This document shows positions 30,574 through 39,672 of a stretch of DNA of 64,000 nt, in pieces (position 1 is the stretch's first letter; each line of letters starts with the position of its first letter). The position numbers and the translations under genes were made by a program. Under the pieces are notes generated by a model. That model was not told where the DNA came from and made no database searches. It worked only from the letters and a program-made list of their open reading frames with translations. Source of the DNA: Oscillospiraceae bacterium (GTDB taxonomy: Bacteria > Bacillota > Clostridia > Oscillospirales > Oscillospiraceae); NCBI GenBank assembly GCA_017622995.1, contig JAGAQA010000035.1, forward strand, positions 1 to 64,000, given 5' to 3'.

Positions 30574-31343
30574 AACAGCGTACCCTCACCGGCCTGGTGC
30601 TGGCCCTTGTGAGCTTTCTGCTGCTGTGCTGCTTCCGGCTGCCCTTTGTGCCGGAGCTGGCATCCATCTGCCTGGGCTGCGGCGCGGCCTGGGAGATTCT
30701 CGGTGCCTGCGGTGTAAAAAGCAAGCTCCTGCGCATGGTGTGCTACGCCTGGGCGGTGCTGCTGCCCCTGCTGCCCCTGGGAGAAAACCGGTATGTGATG
30801 TCCGTACTGCTGGTGCTGGGCCTTTTCTATTTTACATACCTGATGGGCAGAATCGGCAAGCCCCAGGAAAAATGGATGCCCGCCGCCAGTGTGTTTCTCG
30901 CTCTGGGCCTGTACCGGAGTCTGGCCGCCTTCGGCAAACTGTCCAACGGCGCCATGAGTCTGTGCCTCACCGGCGTCATCTGCGCCCTGACGGATATTTT
31001 CGCCTACCTGGTAGGCAGCCGGTTCGGAAAACACAAGCTGGCCCCCAAGGTCAGCCCCGGCAAAAGCGTGGAAGGCGCTCTGGGCGGGCTTCTGGTCACC
31101 GTGGTTCTGGTCACGCTGGTCTTCTCTCCCTATTACGGCAATGCCTGGGCTGTGGCGCTGTACGCCGGCGTCTGCTCCATTCTGGGCCAGTGGGGGGACC
31201 TGAGTATGTCCGCCGTCAAGCGGGTGGCAGGGGTAAAGGATTTCGGAAAAATCTTCCCCGGTCACGGCGGCATTCTGGACCGCTGCGACAGCCTGATGTA
31301 TCCCCTGGCCTTCACCTGGCTGCTGCACTGCTTCCTGGGATAA
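30570..31343 (+). CDS. cdsA: Phosphatidate cytidylyltransferase
   Basis: A 257-residue membrane enzyme making CDP-diacylglycerol from phosphatidate and CTP. The C-terminal signature is complete: SAVKRVAGVKDFGKIFPGHGG followed by ILDRCDS, including the catalytic aspartates. Upstream SPGKSVEGALGG is also typical. About eight helices. Translation is coupled to the preceding membrane protein by an ATGA overlap. pyrG, which supplies CTP, lies about 2.7 kb upstream, but nothing shows co-regulation. Confidence 0.92.
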   Translation: MKQRTLTGLVLALVSFLLLCCFRLPFVPELASICLGCGAAWEILGACGVKSKLLRMVCYAWAVLLPLLPLGENRYVMSVLLVLGLFYFTYLMGRIGKPQEKWMPAASVFLALGLYRSLAAFGKLSNGAMSLCLTGVICALTDIFAYLVGSRFGKHKLAPKVSPGKSVEGALGGLLVTVVLVTLVFSPYYGNAWAVALYAGVCSILGQWGDLSMSAVKRVAGVKDFGKIFPGHGGILDRCDSLMYPLAFTWLLHCFLG

Positions 31344-31409
31344 AAGAGCCCGGCATCCTTCTTCTTCCCGTACAGGATCCCGTATAGCGTTTCCGTTCCC
31401 TTTCCGAAC

Positions 31410-31530
31410 AGGATTCCGCATATATATATATTTATATTATTTGTTTTTCTTTTCTTTTTTCTCTTACTTTTCCTTATCCGAATACTTACACTCTTACTCT
31501 TACTCTTACGTTTACTCTTACTATTATTGT
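31410..31530. repeat. AT-rich low-complexity stretch with hexanucleotide repeats
   Basis: After cdsA the composition changes to an AT tract (ATATATATATTTATAT) and then pyrimidine-rich ACTCTT-type hexamers repeated about five times near 31486-31521. The opposite strand is open but encodes only Lys/Arg/Ser-rich low complexity, so no gene is called. Confidence 0.6.
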
Positions 31531-31643
31531 CACGGATTTTCACCTGATCACAATTGTTTTCAAATGCGGACAAGTGTATCCCACTGCTCCCGCCCTTTGG
31601 GGCGGATGGATCCGGATGTCGGATCCTGTATGCAAAATGGGTA

Positions 31644-31672
31644 TTGAAATTGTCCGCTGCTTCTGATATAAT
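31644..31672 (+). promoter_or_regulatory. tRNA-Gly promoter
   Basis: TTGAAA, 17 bases, TATAAT, ending 9 bases before the tRNA. Confidence 0.85.
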
Positions 31673-31681
31673 ACAGGCAAC

Positions 31682-31755
31682 GCAGGGTTAGTTCATCGGT
31701 AGAATGGTCGCTTCCCAAGCCACAGAGGCGGGTTCGATTCCCGTACCCTGCTCCA
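31682..31755 (+). tRNA. tRNA-Gly (CCC anticodon), CCA encoded
   Basis: A complete cloverleaf: acceptor GCAGGGT/ACCCTGC, D-arm with GGTAGAA, anticodon loop TTCCCAA (CCC) and T-arm GCGGGTTCGATTCCCGT. The 3' CCA is encoded. A strong promoter precedes it and a 17-bp terminator follows at once. Confidence 0.95.
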
Positions 31756-31927
31756 AAAGCAAAAGCACCCCACCCGGGGTGCTTTTGCTTTTGGGGTTGT
31801 TTCGTGGAATCGAACCCACTTTCATCCGGGTGTCCGGTGGACACCCGGCCCACGGTGGCTGGACACCGTGGGCACCCTATGCTTTGCTGCGCAAAGCGGC
31901 AATCGATTCCCGTACCCTGCTCCAAAA
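31734..31927. repeat. Duplicated tRNA-Gly 3' end enclosing three perfect hairpins
   Basis: The last 22 bases of the tRNA plus AAA (25 bp, 31734-31758) recur exactly at 31903-31927. Between the copies are a minus-strand T-arm-like remnant (31804-31819) and three perfect hairpins in series: 31826-31848 (10-bp stem), 31849-31872 (9 bp) and 31881-31897 (7 bp). A duplicated tRNA 3' end is the usual scar of an integrase attachment site; a collapsed tandem tRNA is the alternative. Confidence 0.7.
31755..31792 (+). terminator. tRNA-Gly terminator
   Basis: A perfect 17-bp stem (AAAAGCAAAAGCACCCC and its complement) with a four-base loop, beginning at the last base of the tRNA CCA and ending in a T-run. 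Confidence 0.85.
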
Positions 31928-31961
31928 ATCGGCAAGCAACGTAAGGTGCTTGCCGATTTTT
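31924..31961 (+). terminator. Terminator after the second tRNA 3'-end copy
   Basis: AAAAATCGGCAAGCA and TGCTTGCCGATTTTT form a perfect 15-bp stem. Like the first copy, the duplicated tRNA end is directly followed by its own, different terminator. Confidence 0.8.
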
Positions 31962-31972
31962 ACCTATTACCT

Positions 31973-32045
31973 CTTCACTATTCACTCTTCACTGGAATTG
32001 AAGGGCCGATTTTTGGAAAGGAATAGGTTATAGTGAATAGTGAAG
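31973..32045. repeat. 13-bp inverted repeats
   Basis: CTTCACTATTCAC (31973-31985) and GTGAATAGTGAAG (32033-32045) are exact reverse complements around 47 bases. No coding content; possibly a small MITE remnant. Confidence 0.6.
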
Positions 32046-32094
32046 AACTTGAGGTGTCCCTTCGGGACCTATATCCCCATTCCCTTTTCTCTTA

Positions 32095-32123
32095 TTGACA
32101 TTTTTCCGGAATTAGGGTAGACT
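32095..32123 (+). promoter_or_regulatory. Rubrerythrin promoter
   Basis: TTGACA, 17 bases, TAGACT, about 71 bases upstream of the ATG. Confidence 0.75.
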
Positions 32124-32194
32124 AACCACAGAGCCACCCGTCACAGCGGGCGCGCCACCCCGGTAGGGGAATTCCATTCAGAAAGGTCGAACAA

Positions 32195-32734
32195 ATGATG
32201 AGCAAATACGCAGGCACCCAGACCGAAAAGAACCTGCTGGCAGCCTTTGCCGGCGAATCTCAGGCACGCAACAAATACACCTATTTCGCTTCCAAGGCCA
32301 AGAAGGAAGGCTATGAGCAGATCGCGGCCCTGTTCCTGAAAACCGCCGAAAACGAGAAGGAGCACGCAAAGCTCTGGTTCAAGGAGCTGAACGGCATCGG
32401 CTCCACCGCCGAGAATCTTGCCGCCGCCGCTGACGGTGAAAACTACGAGTGGACCGATATGTACGAGGGCTTTGCCAAAACCGCCGAGGAAGAGGGCTTC
32501 CAGGAGCTGGCCCAGCGGTTCCGTCTGGTTGCCGCCATTGAAAAGCACCACGAAGAGCGCTACCGCGCCCTGCTGCGCAATGTGGAGACGGCCCAGGTCT
32601 TTGCCAAGAGCGAGGTAAAGGTTTGGGAGTGCCGGAACTGCGGCCATATCGTCGTGGGCGAAAAGGCCCCCGAGGTCTGCCCCACCTGCAACCATCCCCA
32701 GAGCTATTTCGAGGTTCACGCGGAAAACTATTGA
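32195..32734 (+). CDS. rbr: Rubrerythrin
   Basis: A 179-residue non-haem iron peroxidase that detoxifies hydrogen peroxide in anaerobes. The N-terminal four-helix ferritin-like domain carries the di-iron ligands (ExxH in [10 protein letters not shown] and EKHHEERY), and the C-terminal rubredoxin domain has two CxxC pairs (CRNCGH, CPTCNH). Normal length. Single-gene unit with its own promoter and terminator; AGAAAGG precedes the ATG. Fits a strict anaerobe. Confidence 0.95.
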   Translation: MMSKYAGTQTEKNLLAAFAGESQARNKYTYFASKAKKEGYEQIAALFLKTAENEKEHAKLWFKELNGIGSTAENLAAAADGENYEWTDMYEGFAKTAEEEGFQELAQRFRLVAAIEKHHEERYRALLRNVETAQVFAKSEVKVWECRNCGHIVVGEKAPEVCPTCNHPQSYFEVHAENY

Positions 32735-32745
32735 TTTTCAAAGCC

Positions 32746-32772
32746 AAAACCCCCGGCTAAGCCGGGGGTTTT
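32746..32772. terminator. Bidirectional terminator
   Basis: AAAACCCCCGGC and GCCGGGGGTTTT form a 12-bp perfect stem between the convergent rubrerythrin and Na/Pi transporter genes. Confidence 0.9.
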
Positions 32773-32788
32773 CACTTTGGGGGATGGC

Positions 32789-34411
32789 TTATTCCATGCC
32801 ATGGGGAACGGTGGCTGCCTCGGCAATGTTGATGGAGTGGCCGCCCACACGGCTCAGGCTGTTCAGGATCTCGCCGAAGAGGATGCCCGCTTCCACGCCG
32901 CACTCGCCTTTGCGCAGCCGTTCCATATGGTTCAGCTGGGACTGGCTGGTGAGCTTGCGGATGTTGCGCTGGGTCTTTGCCATGCGCTTGAGCTCGTCCA
33001 GGGAGATATTCTGACGGTAGAAGGCCGCCACAGCCTTTTCAAAGAGCTGGGTGGCATTGTCATTGATCACGGTCAGCTCCTGCATGGCAGCGGCGGAGTA
33101 GCTTACCTGCTTCTCCTCCTGCCGCTCGGTCAGGTGCAGCAGCTGCTCGGCATAGTCGCCGATCCGTTCCAGATCGGAAAGAGTCTGGAACACCCGGTTC
33201 ACATACTGGGCATCCCTGTCCGACATTTCCCGGACATTGAGCTTCACCAGGAAATCGCTGATGGCATCCGTCAGATAGTCGATGACGGCTTCGTTATCCT
33301 CAATCTGCTTCGCGTCGGCCACCTTGCCGCTGAGCAGCGCCTGCATGGACAGCTGGAGGTTGGTGCGGACCAGGCCGGCCATCCGCTCCACCTCATTGCG
33401 GATCTGCAGCAGGGTGACGCTGGGAGAGCCCACCAGGTTGACATCGATGAATTCCAGACGGCAGGCATCCTCGTGCTTCTGCTTGGGCACCAGCAGATAG
33501 GTGAGCTTTACCACCTGATTGGTCAGGGGCAGCAGCACCGCGGCGGAAACCACCTTAAAGATGATGTGCACCAGGGATACCTGGAACATGGGATCCGGAA
33601 TCAGGCCCTCAATAAACTGGGTATAGGGCAGCGCCAGGGTGACAACGGTCATAATCACCGCGCCCACCAGGTTGTTGATCAGGTAGATCATGGATGCCCG
33701 CTTGGCATTGTTCCGGGCATTCATGGAAGCCAGAATGGTGGGCATGGCGGAGCCGATGTTGATGCCGCAGACCAGGAAGGAGGCAAAGTACAGGGGCATC
33801 AGGCCCTGCATGGCCAGCGCCTGCAAAATACCAACCGCCGCGGAGGAGGACTGAATCACGGCGCAGAGGGCCGCGCCCACCAGCAGGCCCAGCAGGGGGC
33901 TCTTGGCGTTCATAATGAACTCCTGGAACCAGATCACATCCTTCAGGGGCTTCATGGCGCCGCTCATGGTGTGCAGGCCCTGGAACAGCAGACCGAAGCC
34001 CAGAATCACCTGACCGATGTGCTTGGTCTGCTTTTTCTTGGAATAGAGCATCAGGAACGCGCCGACAAAAATACAGAAGGGGGCAATTCCGGACACGTCC
34101 AGCGCGATGAGGATGCTGGTAATGGTGGTGCCGATGTTGGCGCCGAAGATGACGCCGGTAGCCTGGGCCAGGTCCATGATTCCGGCATTGATAAAGCCCA
34201 TGACCATCACCGTGGTGGCAGAGGACGACTGAATCACCACCGTGACAAATACACCCAGCAGGAAGCCCAGGAACCGGTTCCGGGTCAGCTTTTCCAGCAG
34301 ATCCTTCATCTTGGAACCGGCCGCCATTTCCAGGCCGTCGCCCATGTACTTCATTCCGAACAGGAAGGCGCCCAGGCCGCCCAGCAGGGAAATGATGTTT
34401 GTAAAGCTCAC
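32789..34411 (-). CDS. Na/Pi cotransporter family protein with PhoU-like tail
   Basis: A 540-residue protein. Residues 1-310 hold two inverted-repeat transport domains, each with the signature QSSSA (VVIQSSSATT and AVIQSSSAAV). Residues about 340-530 are a helical PhoU-like cytosolic domain. This is the NptA/YjbB class of sodium-phosphate symporters. Translation starts at GTG (34411) behind AAGGAGG. Not linked to pst or pho genes here. Confidence 0.9.
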   Translation of the reverse strand: MSFTNIISLLGGLGAFLFGMKYMGDGLEMAAGSKMKDLLEKLTRNRFLGFLLGVFVTVVIQSSSATTVMVMGFINAGIMDLAQATGVIFGANIGTTITSILIALDVSGIAPFCIFVGAFLMLYSKKKQTKHIGQVILGFGLLFQGLHTMSGAMKPLKDVIWFQEFIMNAKSPLLGLLVGAALCAVIQSSSAAVGILQALAMQGLMPLYFASFLVCGINIGSAMPTILASMNARNNAKRASMIYLINNLVGAVIMTVVTLALPYTQFIEGLIPDPMFQVSLVHIIFKVVSAAVLLPLTNQVVKLTYLLVPKQKHEDACRLEFIDVNLVGSPSVTLLQIRNEVERMAGLVRTNLQLSMQALLSGKVADAKQIEDNEAVIDYLTDAISDFLVKLNVREMSDRDAQYVNRVFQTLSDLERIGDYAEQLLHLTERQEEKQVSYSAAAMQELTVINDNATQLFEKAVAAFYRQNISLDELKRMAKTQRNIRKLTSQSQLNHMERLRKGECGVEAGILFGEILNSLSRVGGHSINIAEAATVPHGME

Positions 34412-34541
34412 GCGTATTCCTCCTTGTAATCTCTATGTAAAAGCAATGATACACGTTCTTTACAAGTATACCAACAGGACGCCCCCTTTGCAAACATTAT
34501 TTTCACGATTGGAAGATTTATGCAGGCAAAATACAGCGAAA

Positions 34542-34690
34542 GGCACGGCTCCCCCTCCGGGGGGAACTGCCGCCCACTTCTCTTGGCTCCCCCTTTGGGG
34601 GAGCTGTCACGGCAAATGCCGTGACTGAGAGGGTGTCGCCCGAGTGAAAGGCCACTCCCTCCGGCCCTTCGGGCCACCTGTACCAGCTAG
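34542..34690. repeat. REP-like palindromic cluster upstream of feoAB
   Basis: A chain of GC-rich hairpins: GGCTCCCCC/GGGGGAGC-type stems near 34546-34605, GTCACGGC/GCCGTGAC (34606-34625) and GGCCC/GGGCC (34663-34675). No reading frame with a start is supported. It resembles the dispersed 'GGGGGAGCTGTCACGGC...' repeats of gut Clostridia. The rest of 34412-34741 shows nothing else. Confidence 0.6.
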
Positions 34691-34756
34691 GGAGGCAGGC
34701 ACTTGCGGCGGAAAACACCGGCTGTTCAATTTCCACAAAAAATCGCGGTTTGCGTA

Positions 34757-34787
34757 TGCTAACTTTTTGTTTGCCATTGCTAACTTT
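34757..34787. promoter_or_regulatory. Tandem operator-like repeats before feoAB
   Basis: TGCTAACTTT occurs at 34757-34766 and 34778-34787, exactly 21 bp (two helical turns) apart, just upstream of the -35. This is a plausible site for an iron-responsive repressor of the Fur or DtxR type, but the sequence is not a textbook match to either. Confidence 0.5.
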
Positions 34788-34790
34788 CTC

Positions 34791-34819
34791 TTGCGCGGGG
34801 AAATACCCGGTGGTATAAT
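34791..34819 (+). promoter_or_regulatory. feoAB promoter
   Basis: TTGCGC, 17 bases, TATAAT, about 50 bases before the feoAB start. Confidence 0.8.
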
Positions 34820-34869
34820 GGCATCAAAGAAACATTTTATCGCGTTATTCCCTTGGTGAGGTGTTTTGT

Positions 34870-37230
34870 ATGACAATGGACGAACTGAAGCCCGGCCAAT
34901 CCGCATTCATCCGGGCGGTGGGCGGCGACGGCGCCCTGCGGCACCATCTGCTGGACATGGGGCTGACCCCCCAGACGGAGGTCATGCTCCAAAAGATTGC
35001 CCCCATGGGGGACCCGGTGCAGATCGCGCTGCGGGGCTATGAACTGACCCTGCGGCTGGAAGAGGCCCGGTGGATTGAAATTGAAAACGTACACACAGAC
35101 CCCCTTCCGGTTCACGGAAAGGAGCCCCGGATTCCGCCCATCCCCCACCCCTGCGTGGGCGAAAACCGAAGCGGCCATGACCTGCCCCTGAAGGAGGGCC
35201 CTCTGACCTTTGCCCTGGCCGGCAACCAGAACTGCGGCAAAACCACCCTGTTTAACCAGCTCACCGGCGCCAATCAGCACGTGGGCAATTTCCCCGGTGT
35301 CACCGTAGACCGGAAGGACGGCACCATCCGCAGCCACCCGGAGGCCACGGTCACGGACCTGCCGGGCATCTACTCCCTGTCCCCCTACTCCAACGAGGAA
35401 ATCGTCACCCGGGACTTTCTCATGAACCAGCGGCCCGACGGCATCATCAACATCGTGGACGCCACCAACATCGAGCGAAACCTGTACCTGACCATGCAGC
35501 TGATGGAGCTGGAGATTCCCATGGTGCTGGCCCTCAACATGATGGACGAGGTCCGCTCCAACGGCGGCTCCGTGCGCATCAATCAGCTGGAGGACATTCT
35601 GGGCATCCCCGTCATTCCCATCTCCGCCTCCCGGAACGAGGGCATTGACGAACTCATTGACCACGCCCTGTTTGTGGCCCGGGCGGAGCAGAAGCCCCAG
35701 CGCCTTGATTTCTGTCTGGAAAGCGACGATCCCAGCGACCCCGTGGGCGCGGTGCACCGGTGCATCCACGCCGCAGCCATGCTGCTGGAAGCGGACATCC
35801 GGCGCTCCGGAATGCCCGTGCGGTTTGCCACCACCAAGCTGGTGGAGGAGGACGCCCTGATAAAGAAAAAGGTGAGCCTCAGCAGTGAGAAGCAGCAGGC
35901 CTTTTCCCAGCTGGTTTCCATTATGGAGCAGGACACCGGCCTGGACCGGGAGGCCGCCATGGCGAATATGCGCTTCCGGTTCCTGGAAACCCTGTGCAGA
36001 AAAACCGTGGTCCGGCCCCATGAGAGCAGGGAGCACAAGCGCAGCATAGCCATTGACCGGGTGCTCACCGGAAAATACACCGCCCTGCCCTGTTTTCTGG
36101 GACTTATGGCCCTGGTGTTCGTGATGACCTTTACCGTCATCGGCGGCACCCTGTCGGACCTGATGGAGCTGGGCGTGGGCTGGATTACCAATCTCATTGA
36201 CCTGGCCCTCACCGCCTGGCAGATCAACCCCGTGGTACATGACCTGGTGGTAGGCGGCATCTGCGCCGGTGTGGGCAGCGTCCTCAGCTTCCTGCCCACC
36301 ATTGTGACTCTCTTTTTCTTCCTGTCCATTCTGGAGGATACCGGCTATATGGCAAGAGTTGCCTTTGTCATGGACCGGCCCCTGCGGAAGCTGGGCCTTT
36401 CCGGCCGCAGCTTTGTGCCCATGCTCATCGGCTTCGGTTGCTCCGTGCCCGCCATTATGGCCACACGGACCCTGTCCAGTGAGCGGGACCGGAAGATGAC
36501 CATTCTGCTGACTCCCTTTATGAGCTGCTCTGCCAAGCTGCCCATCTATACTATGCTGGTTTCCGCCTTCTTCCCCCGGTATTTGCAGCCTGTTGCCATG
36601 ATCGGGCTCTACGCCCTGGGCATTCTCTGCGGCATCGGCTACGCGTTTCTGCTCAAGCACACCGGCTTCTCCGGTGAGCCGGTGCCCTTTGTCATGGAGC
36701 TGCCCAACTACCGGCTGCCCAGCGCCAGAAGCGTGGGTCAGCTGATCTGGGAGAAGGCCAAGGGCTTTGTGCAGAAGGCCTTTACCATCATCTTCGCCGC
36801 CTCCGTGATCATCTGGGTACTGCAAAGCTTTGACATCCGCCTGAATGTGGCCGCAAGCCCGGAGGTAAGCCTGCTGGCCCTGCTGGGCAGCCTGATCGCC
36901 CCCCTGTTTGCCCCCCTGGGCTTCGGCGACTGGCGGGCCTCCACCGCCCTCATCACCGGCTTTACCGCCAAGGAGAGCATGGTTTCCACCCTGACCCTGC
37001 TTCTGGGCGGGGACGCTTCCCGGATCACCACCCTGTTCAGCCCCTTTACGGCAGTGGTATTTCTGGTGTTTACCCTGCTGTATACCCCCTGTGTGGCGGC
37101 CATCTCCACGGTCCGGCAGGAGATGGGCTCCCGGAAAGCCGCGGCCCTTACGGTAATGGTCCAGTGCGCCATTGCCTGGGTGGTGGCCTTCGCCGTGCGG
37201 CTGGTTGGAAGTATGTTTGGACTTGTGTGA
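34870..37230 (+). CDS. feoB: Ferrous iron transporter, FeoA-FeoB fusion
   Basis: A 786-residue Fe(II) uptake protein. Residues 1-75 are a FeoA SH3-like domain (DMGLTPQTEVMLQKIAPMGDP). After a linker comes the FeoB G-domain (P-loop GNQNCGKTT, DLPGIYSLS, NMMD), its helical regulatory domain (about 250-385) and a membrane part with two Gate motifs (GFGCSVPAIMATRTL and ITGFTAKESMVSTL). GAGGTG lies before ATG 34870; an ATG at 34861 is less well placed. The fusion is known in Clostridia. A Cys-rich partner gene follows. Confidence 0.95.
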   Translation: MTMDELKPGQSAFIRAVGGDGALRHHLLDMGLTPQTEVMLQKIAPMGDPVQIALRGYELTLRLEEARWIEIENVHTDPLPVHGKEPRIPPIPHPCVGENRSGHDLPLKEGPLTFALAGNQNCGKTTLFNQLTGANQHVGNFPGVTVDRKDGTIRSHPEATVTDLPGIYSLSPYSNEEIVTRDFLMNQRPDGIINIVDATNIERNLYLTMQLMELEIPMVLALNMMDEVRSNGGSVRINQLEDILGIPVIPISASRNEGIDELIDHALFVARAEQKPQRLDFCLESDDPSDPVGAVHRCIHAAAMLLEADIRRSGMPVRFATTKLVEEDALIKKKVSLSSEKQQAFSQLVSIMEQDTGLDREAAMANMRFRFLETLCRKTVVRPHESREHKRSIAIDRVLTGKYTALPCFLGLMALVFVMTFTVIGGTLSDLMELGVGWITNLIDLALTAWQINPVVHDLVVGGICAGVGSVLSFLPTIVTLFFFLSILEDTGYMARVAFVMDRPLRKLGLSGRSFVPMLIGFGCSVPAIMATRTLSSERDRKMTILLTPFMSCSAKLPIYTMLVSAFFPRYLQPVAMIGLYALGILCGIGYAFLLKHTGFSGEPVPFVMELPNYRLPSARSVGQLIWEKAKGFVQKAFTIIFAASVIIWVLQSFDIRLNVAASPEVSLLALLGSLIAPLFAPLGFGDWRASTALITGFTAKESMVSTLTLLLGGDASRITTLFSPFTAVVFLVFTLLYTPCVAAISTVRQEMGSRKAAALTVMVQCAIAWVVAFAVRLVGSMFGLV

Positions 37231-37239
37231 GGGAAGGCT

Positions 37240-37374
37240 ATGAATATACAAAGCATTCTTTTGCTGCTGGCCGTTGGGCTTCTGGTTGTCCGGGCCCTTC
37301 GGTCCGCCGGAAAGAAAAAGTGCGGCTGCTGCGGAGACTGCAAAACCTGCGAAAAAAACTGCTGCTCCCGTTAA
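37240..37374 (+). CDS. FeoB-associated Cys-rich membrane protein
   Basis: A 44-residue protein too short for routine calling. It has one N-terminal membrane helix (about 4-20) followed by a cytosolic tail with seven cysteines (CGCCGDCKTCEKNCC). Nine bases separate it from the feoB stop, and GGGAAGG lies upstream. This is the pattern of FeoB-associated Cys-rich proteins, thought to accept or shuttle Fe(II). Confidence 0.85.
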   Translation: MNIQSILLLLAVGLLVVRALRSAGKKKCGCCGDCKTCEKNCCSR

Positions 37375-37425
37375 AATGCGCTAAGAACCCCGGTTTTCTC
37401 ACAGAAACTTTTGTTCATGTGCCCG

Positions 37426-37454
37426 TTGACAAAACAGGGGGGATATTGTAGAAT
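37426..37454 (+). promoter_or_regulatory. Promoter of the purC-purA-purB-guaA cluster
   Basis: TTGACA, 17 bases, TAGAAT. The start point (about 37461) falls on the first base of the leader hairpin. Confidence 0.85.
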
Positions 37455-37460
37455 TTTGTG

Positions 37461-37516
37461 GTAGAGACGAAAGGTGTCTACGGGTGAGAGCCCCGGGGGC
37501 GGCTTCGTCTCTTTTT
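37461..37516 (+). promoter_or_regulatory. Compact attenuator or riboswitch-like leader before purC
   Basis: Structure 1: GTAGAGAC/GTGTCTAC (37461-37481), 8 positions with one mismatch. Structure 2: terminator stem AGAGACGAA/TTCGTCTCT (37463-37471 with 37504-37512) followed by five Us. They share bases and exclude each other. The intervening GGGTGAGAGCCC and GCCCCGGGGGC can form small hairpins. It does not match the guanine/adenine, ZTP, PRPP or THF aptamers as I know them. Confidence 0.6.
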
Positions 37517-37563
37517 CCCTGTCTATCCCTTATTTTTGACCATAAAAGGAGCATATTGATACT

Positions 37564-38277
37564 ATGGAGAAACTGGAACAGCTGTACGAAGGAAAAGCCA
37601 AGAAGGTTTTTAAGACCGACGATCCCGAGCTGCTGATCGTGGATTACAAGGATGATGCCACCGCCTTCAACGGTCTCAAAAAGGGCACCATCGCCGGCAA
37701 GGGTGTCATCAACAACCAGATGAGCAACCGCCTGATGCAGTACCTGGAAAAGCAGGGCATTCCCACCCACTTTGTCAAGGAACTCAGCGCCCGGGAAACC
37801 CTGGTGAAGAAAGTCTCCATCGTTCCCCTGGAGGTCATCGTTCGGAATATTTCCGCCGGTTCCTTTGCCAAGCGCTACGGCGTGGAGGAGGGCATCGTGT
37901 TTGATACCCCCACCATCGAGTTCTCCTATAAGAATGACGAGCTGGGCGACCCCCTGCTGAACACCTATCACGCTCTGGCCCTGAAGCTGGCCACTCCGGA
38001 AGAGATCAAGACCATTGAGGACTACTCCTTCCGTGTCAACGAGGCCCTGAAGGCCTTCTGGCTGACCTGCGGCGTGACCCTGGTGGACTTCAAGCTGGAG
38101 TTCGGCCGGCTGAGCGACGGCACCATTGTCCTGGCGGACGAGATCAGCCCCGACACCTGCCGCCTGTGGGACAGCAAGACCCACGAAAAGCTGGACAAGG
38201 ACCGCTTCCGCCGGGATCTGGGCGGCGTGGAAGAAGCCTACGCCGAAATCATGCGGCGTCTGGAAGCGCACCTGTAA
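37564..38277 (+). CDS. purC: SAICAR synthetase
   Basis: A 237-residue enzyme joining CAIR and aspartate in purine synthesis (step 8). Typical segments: [40 protein letters not shown] and [14 protein letters not shown]. Full length. It is the first gene of the purine cluster behind the attenuator-like leader; a GGAG lies 12 bases before the ATG. Confidence 0.95.
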   Translation: MEKLEQLYEGKAKKVFKTDDPELLIVDYKDDATAFNGLKKGTIAGKGVINNQMSNRLMQYLEKQGIPTHFVKELSARETLVKKVSIVPLEVIVRNISAGSFAKRYGVEEGIVFDTPTIEFSYKNDELGDPLLNTYHALALKLATPEEIKTIEDYSFRVNEALKAFWLTCGVTLVDFKLEFGRLSDGTIVLADEISPDTCRLWDSKTHEKLDKDRFRRDLGGVEEAYAEIMRRLEAHL

Positions 38278-38280
38278 TAG

Positions 38281-39660
<1,380 letters not shown>

Positions 39661-39672
39661 TAGGAGGACCCC

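Noticed and set aside
31262-31573. Leftward 103-codon frame rich in Lys, Arg and Ser
   Set aside because: It comes from the simple-repeat spacer and the antisense of cdsA; it has no ribosome site and no family resemblance.
37461-37516. Known purine, ZTP, PRPP or THF riboswitch before purC
   Set aside because: The leader is too short and lacks the conserved core strings of these aptamers as I know them. Kept as an unclassified attenuator.
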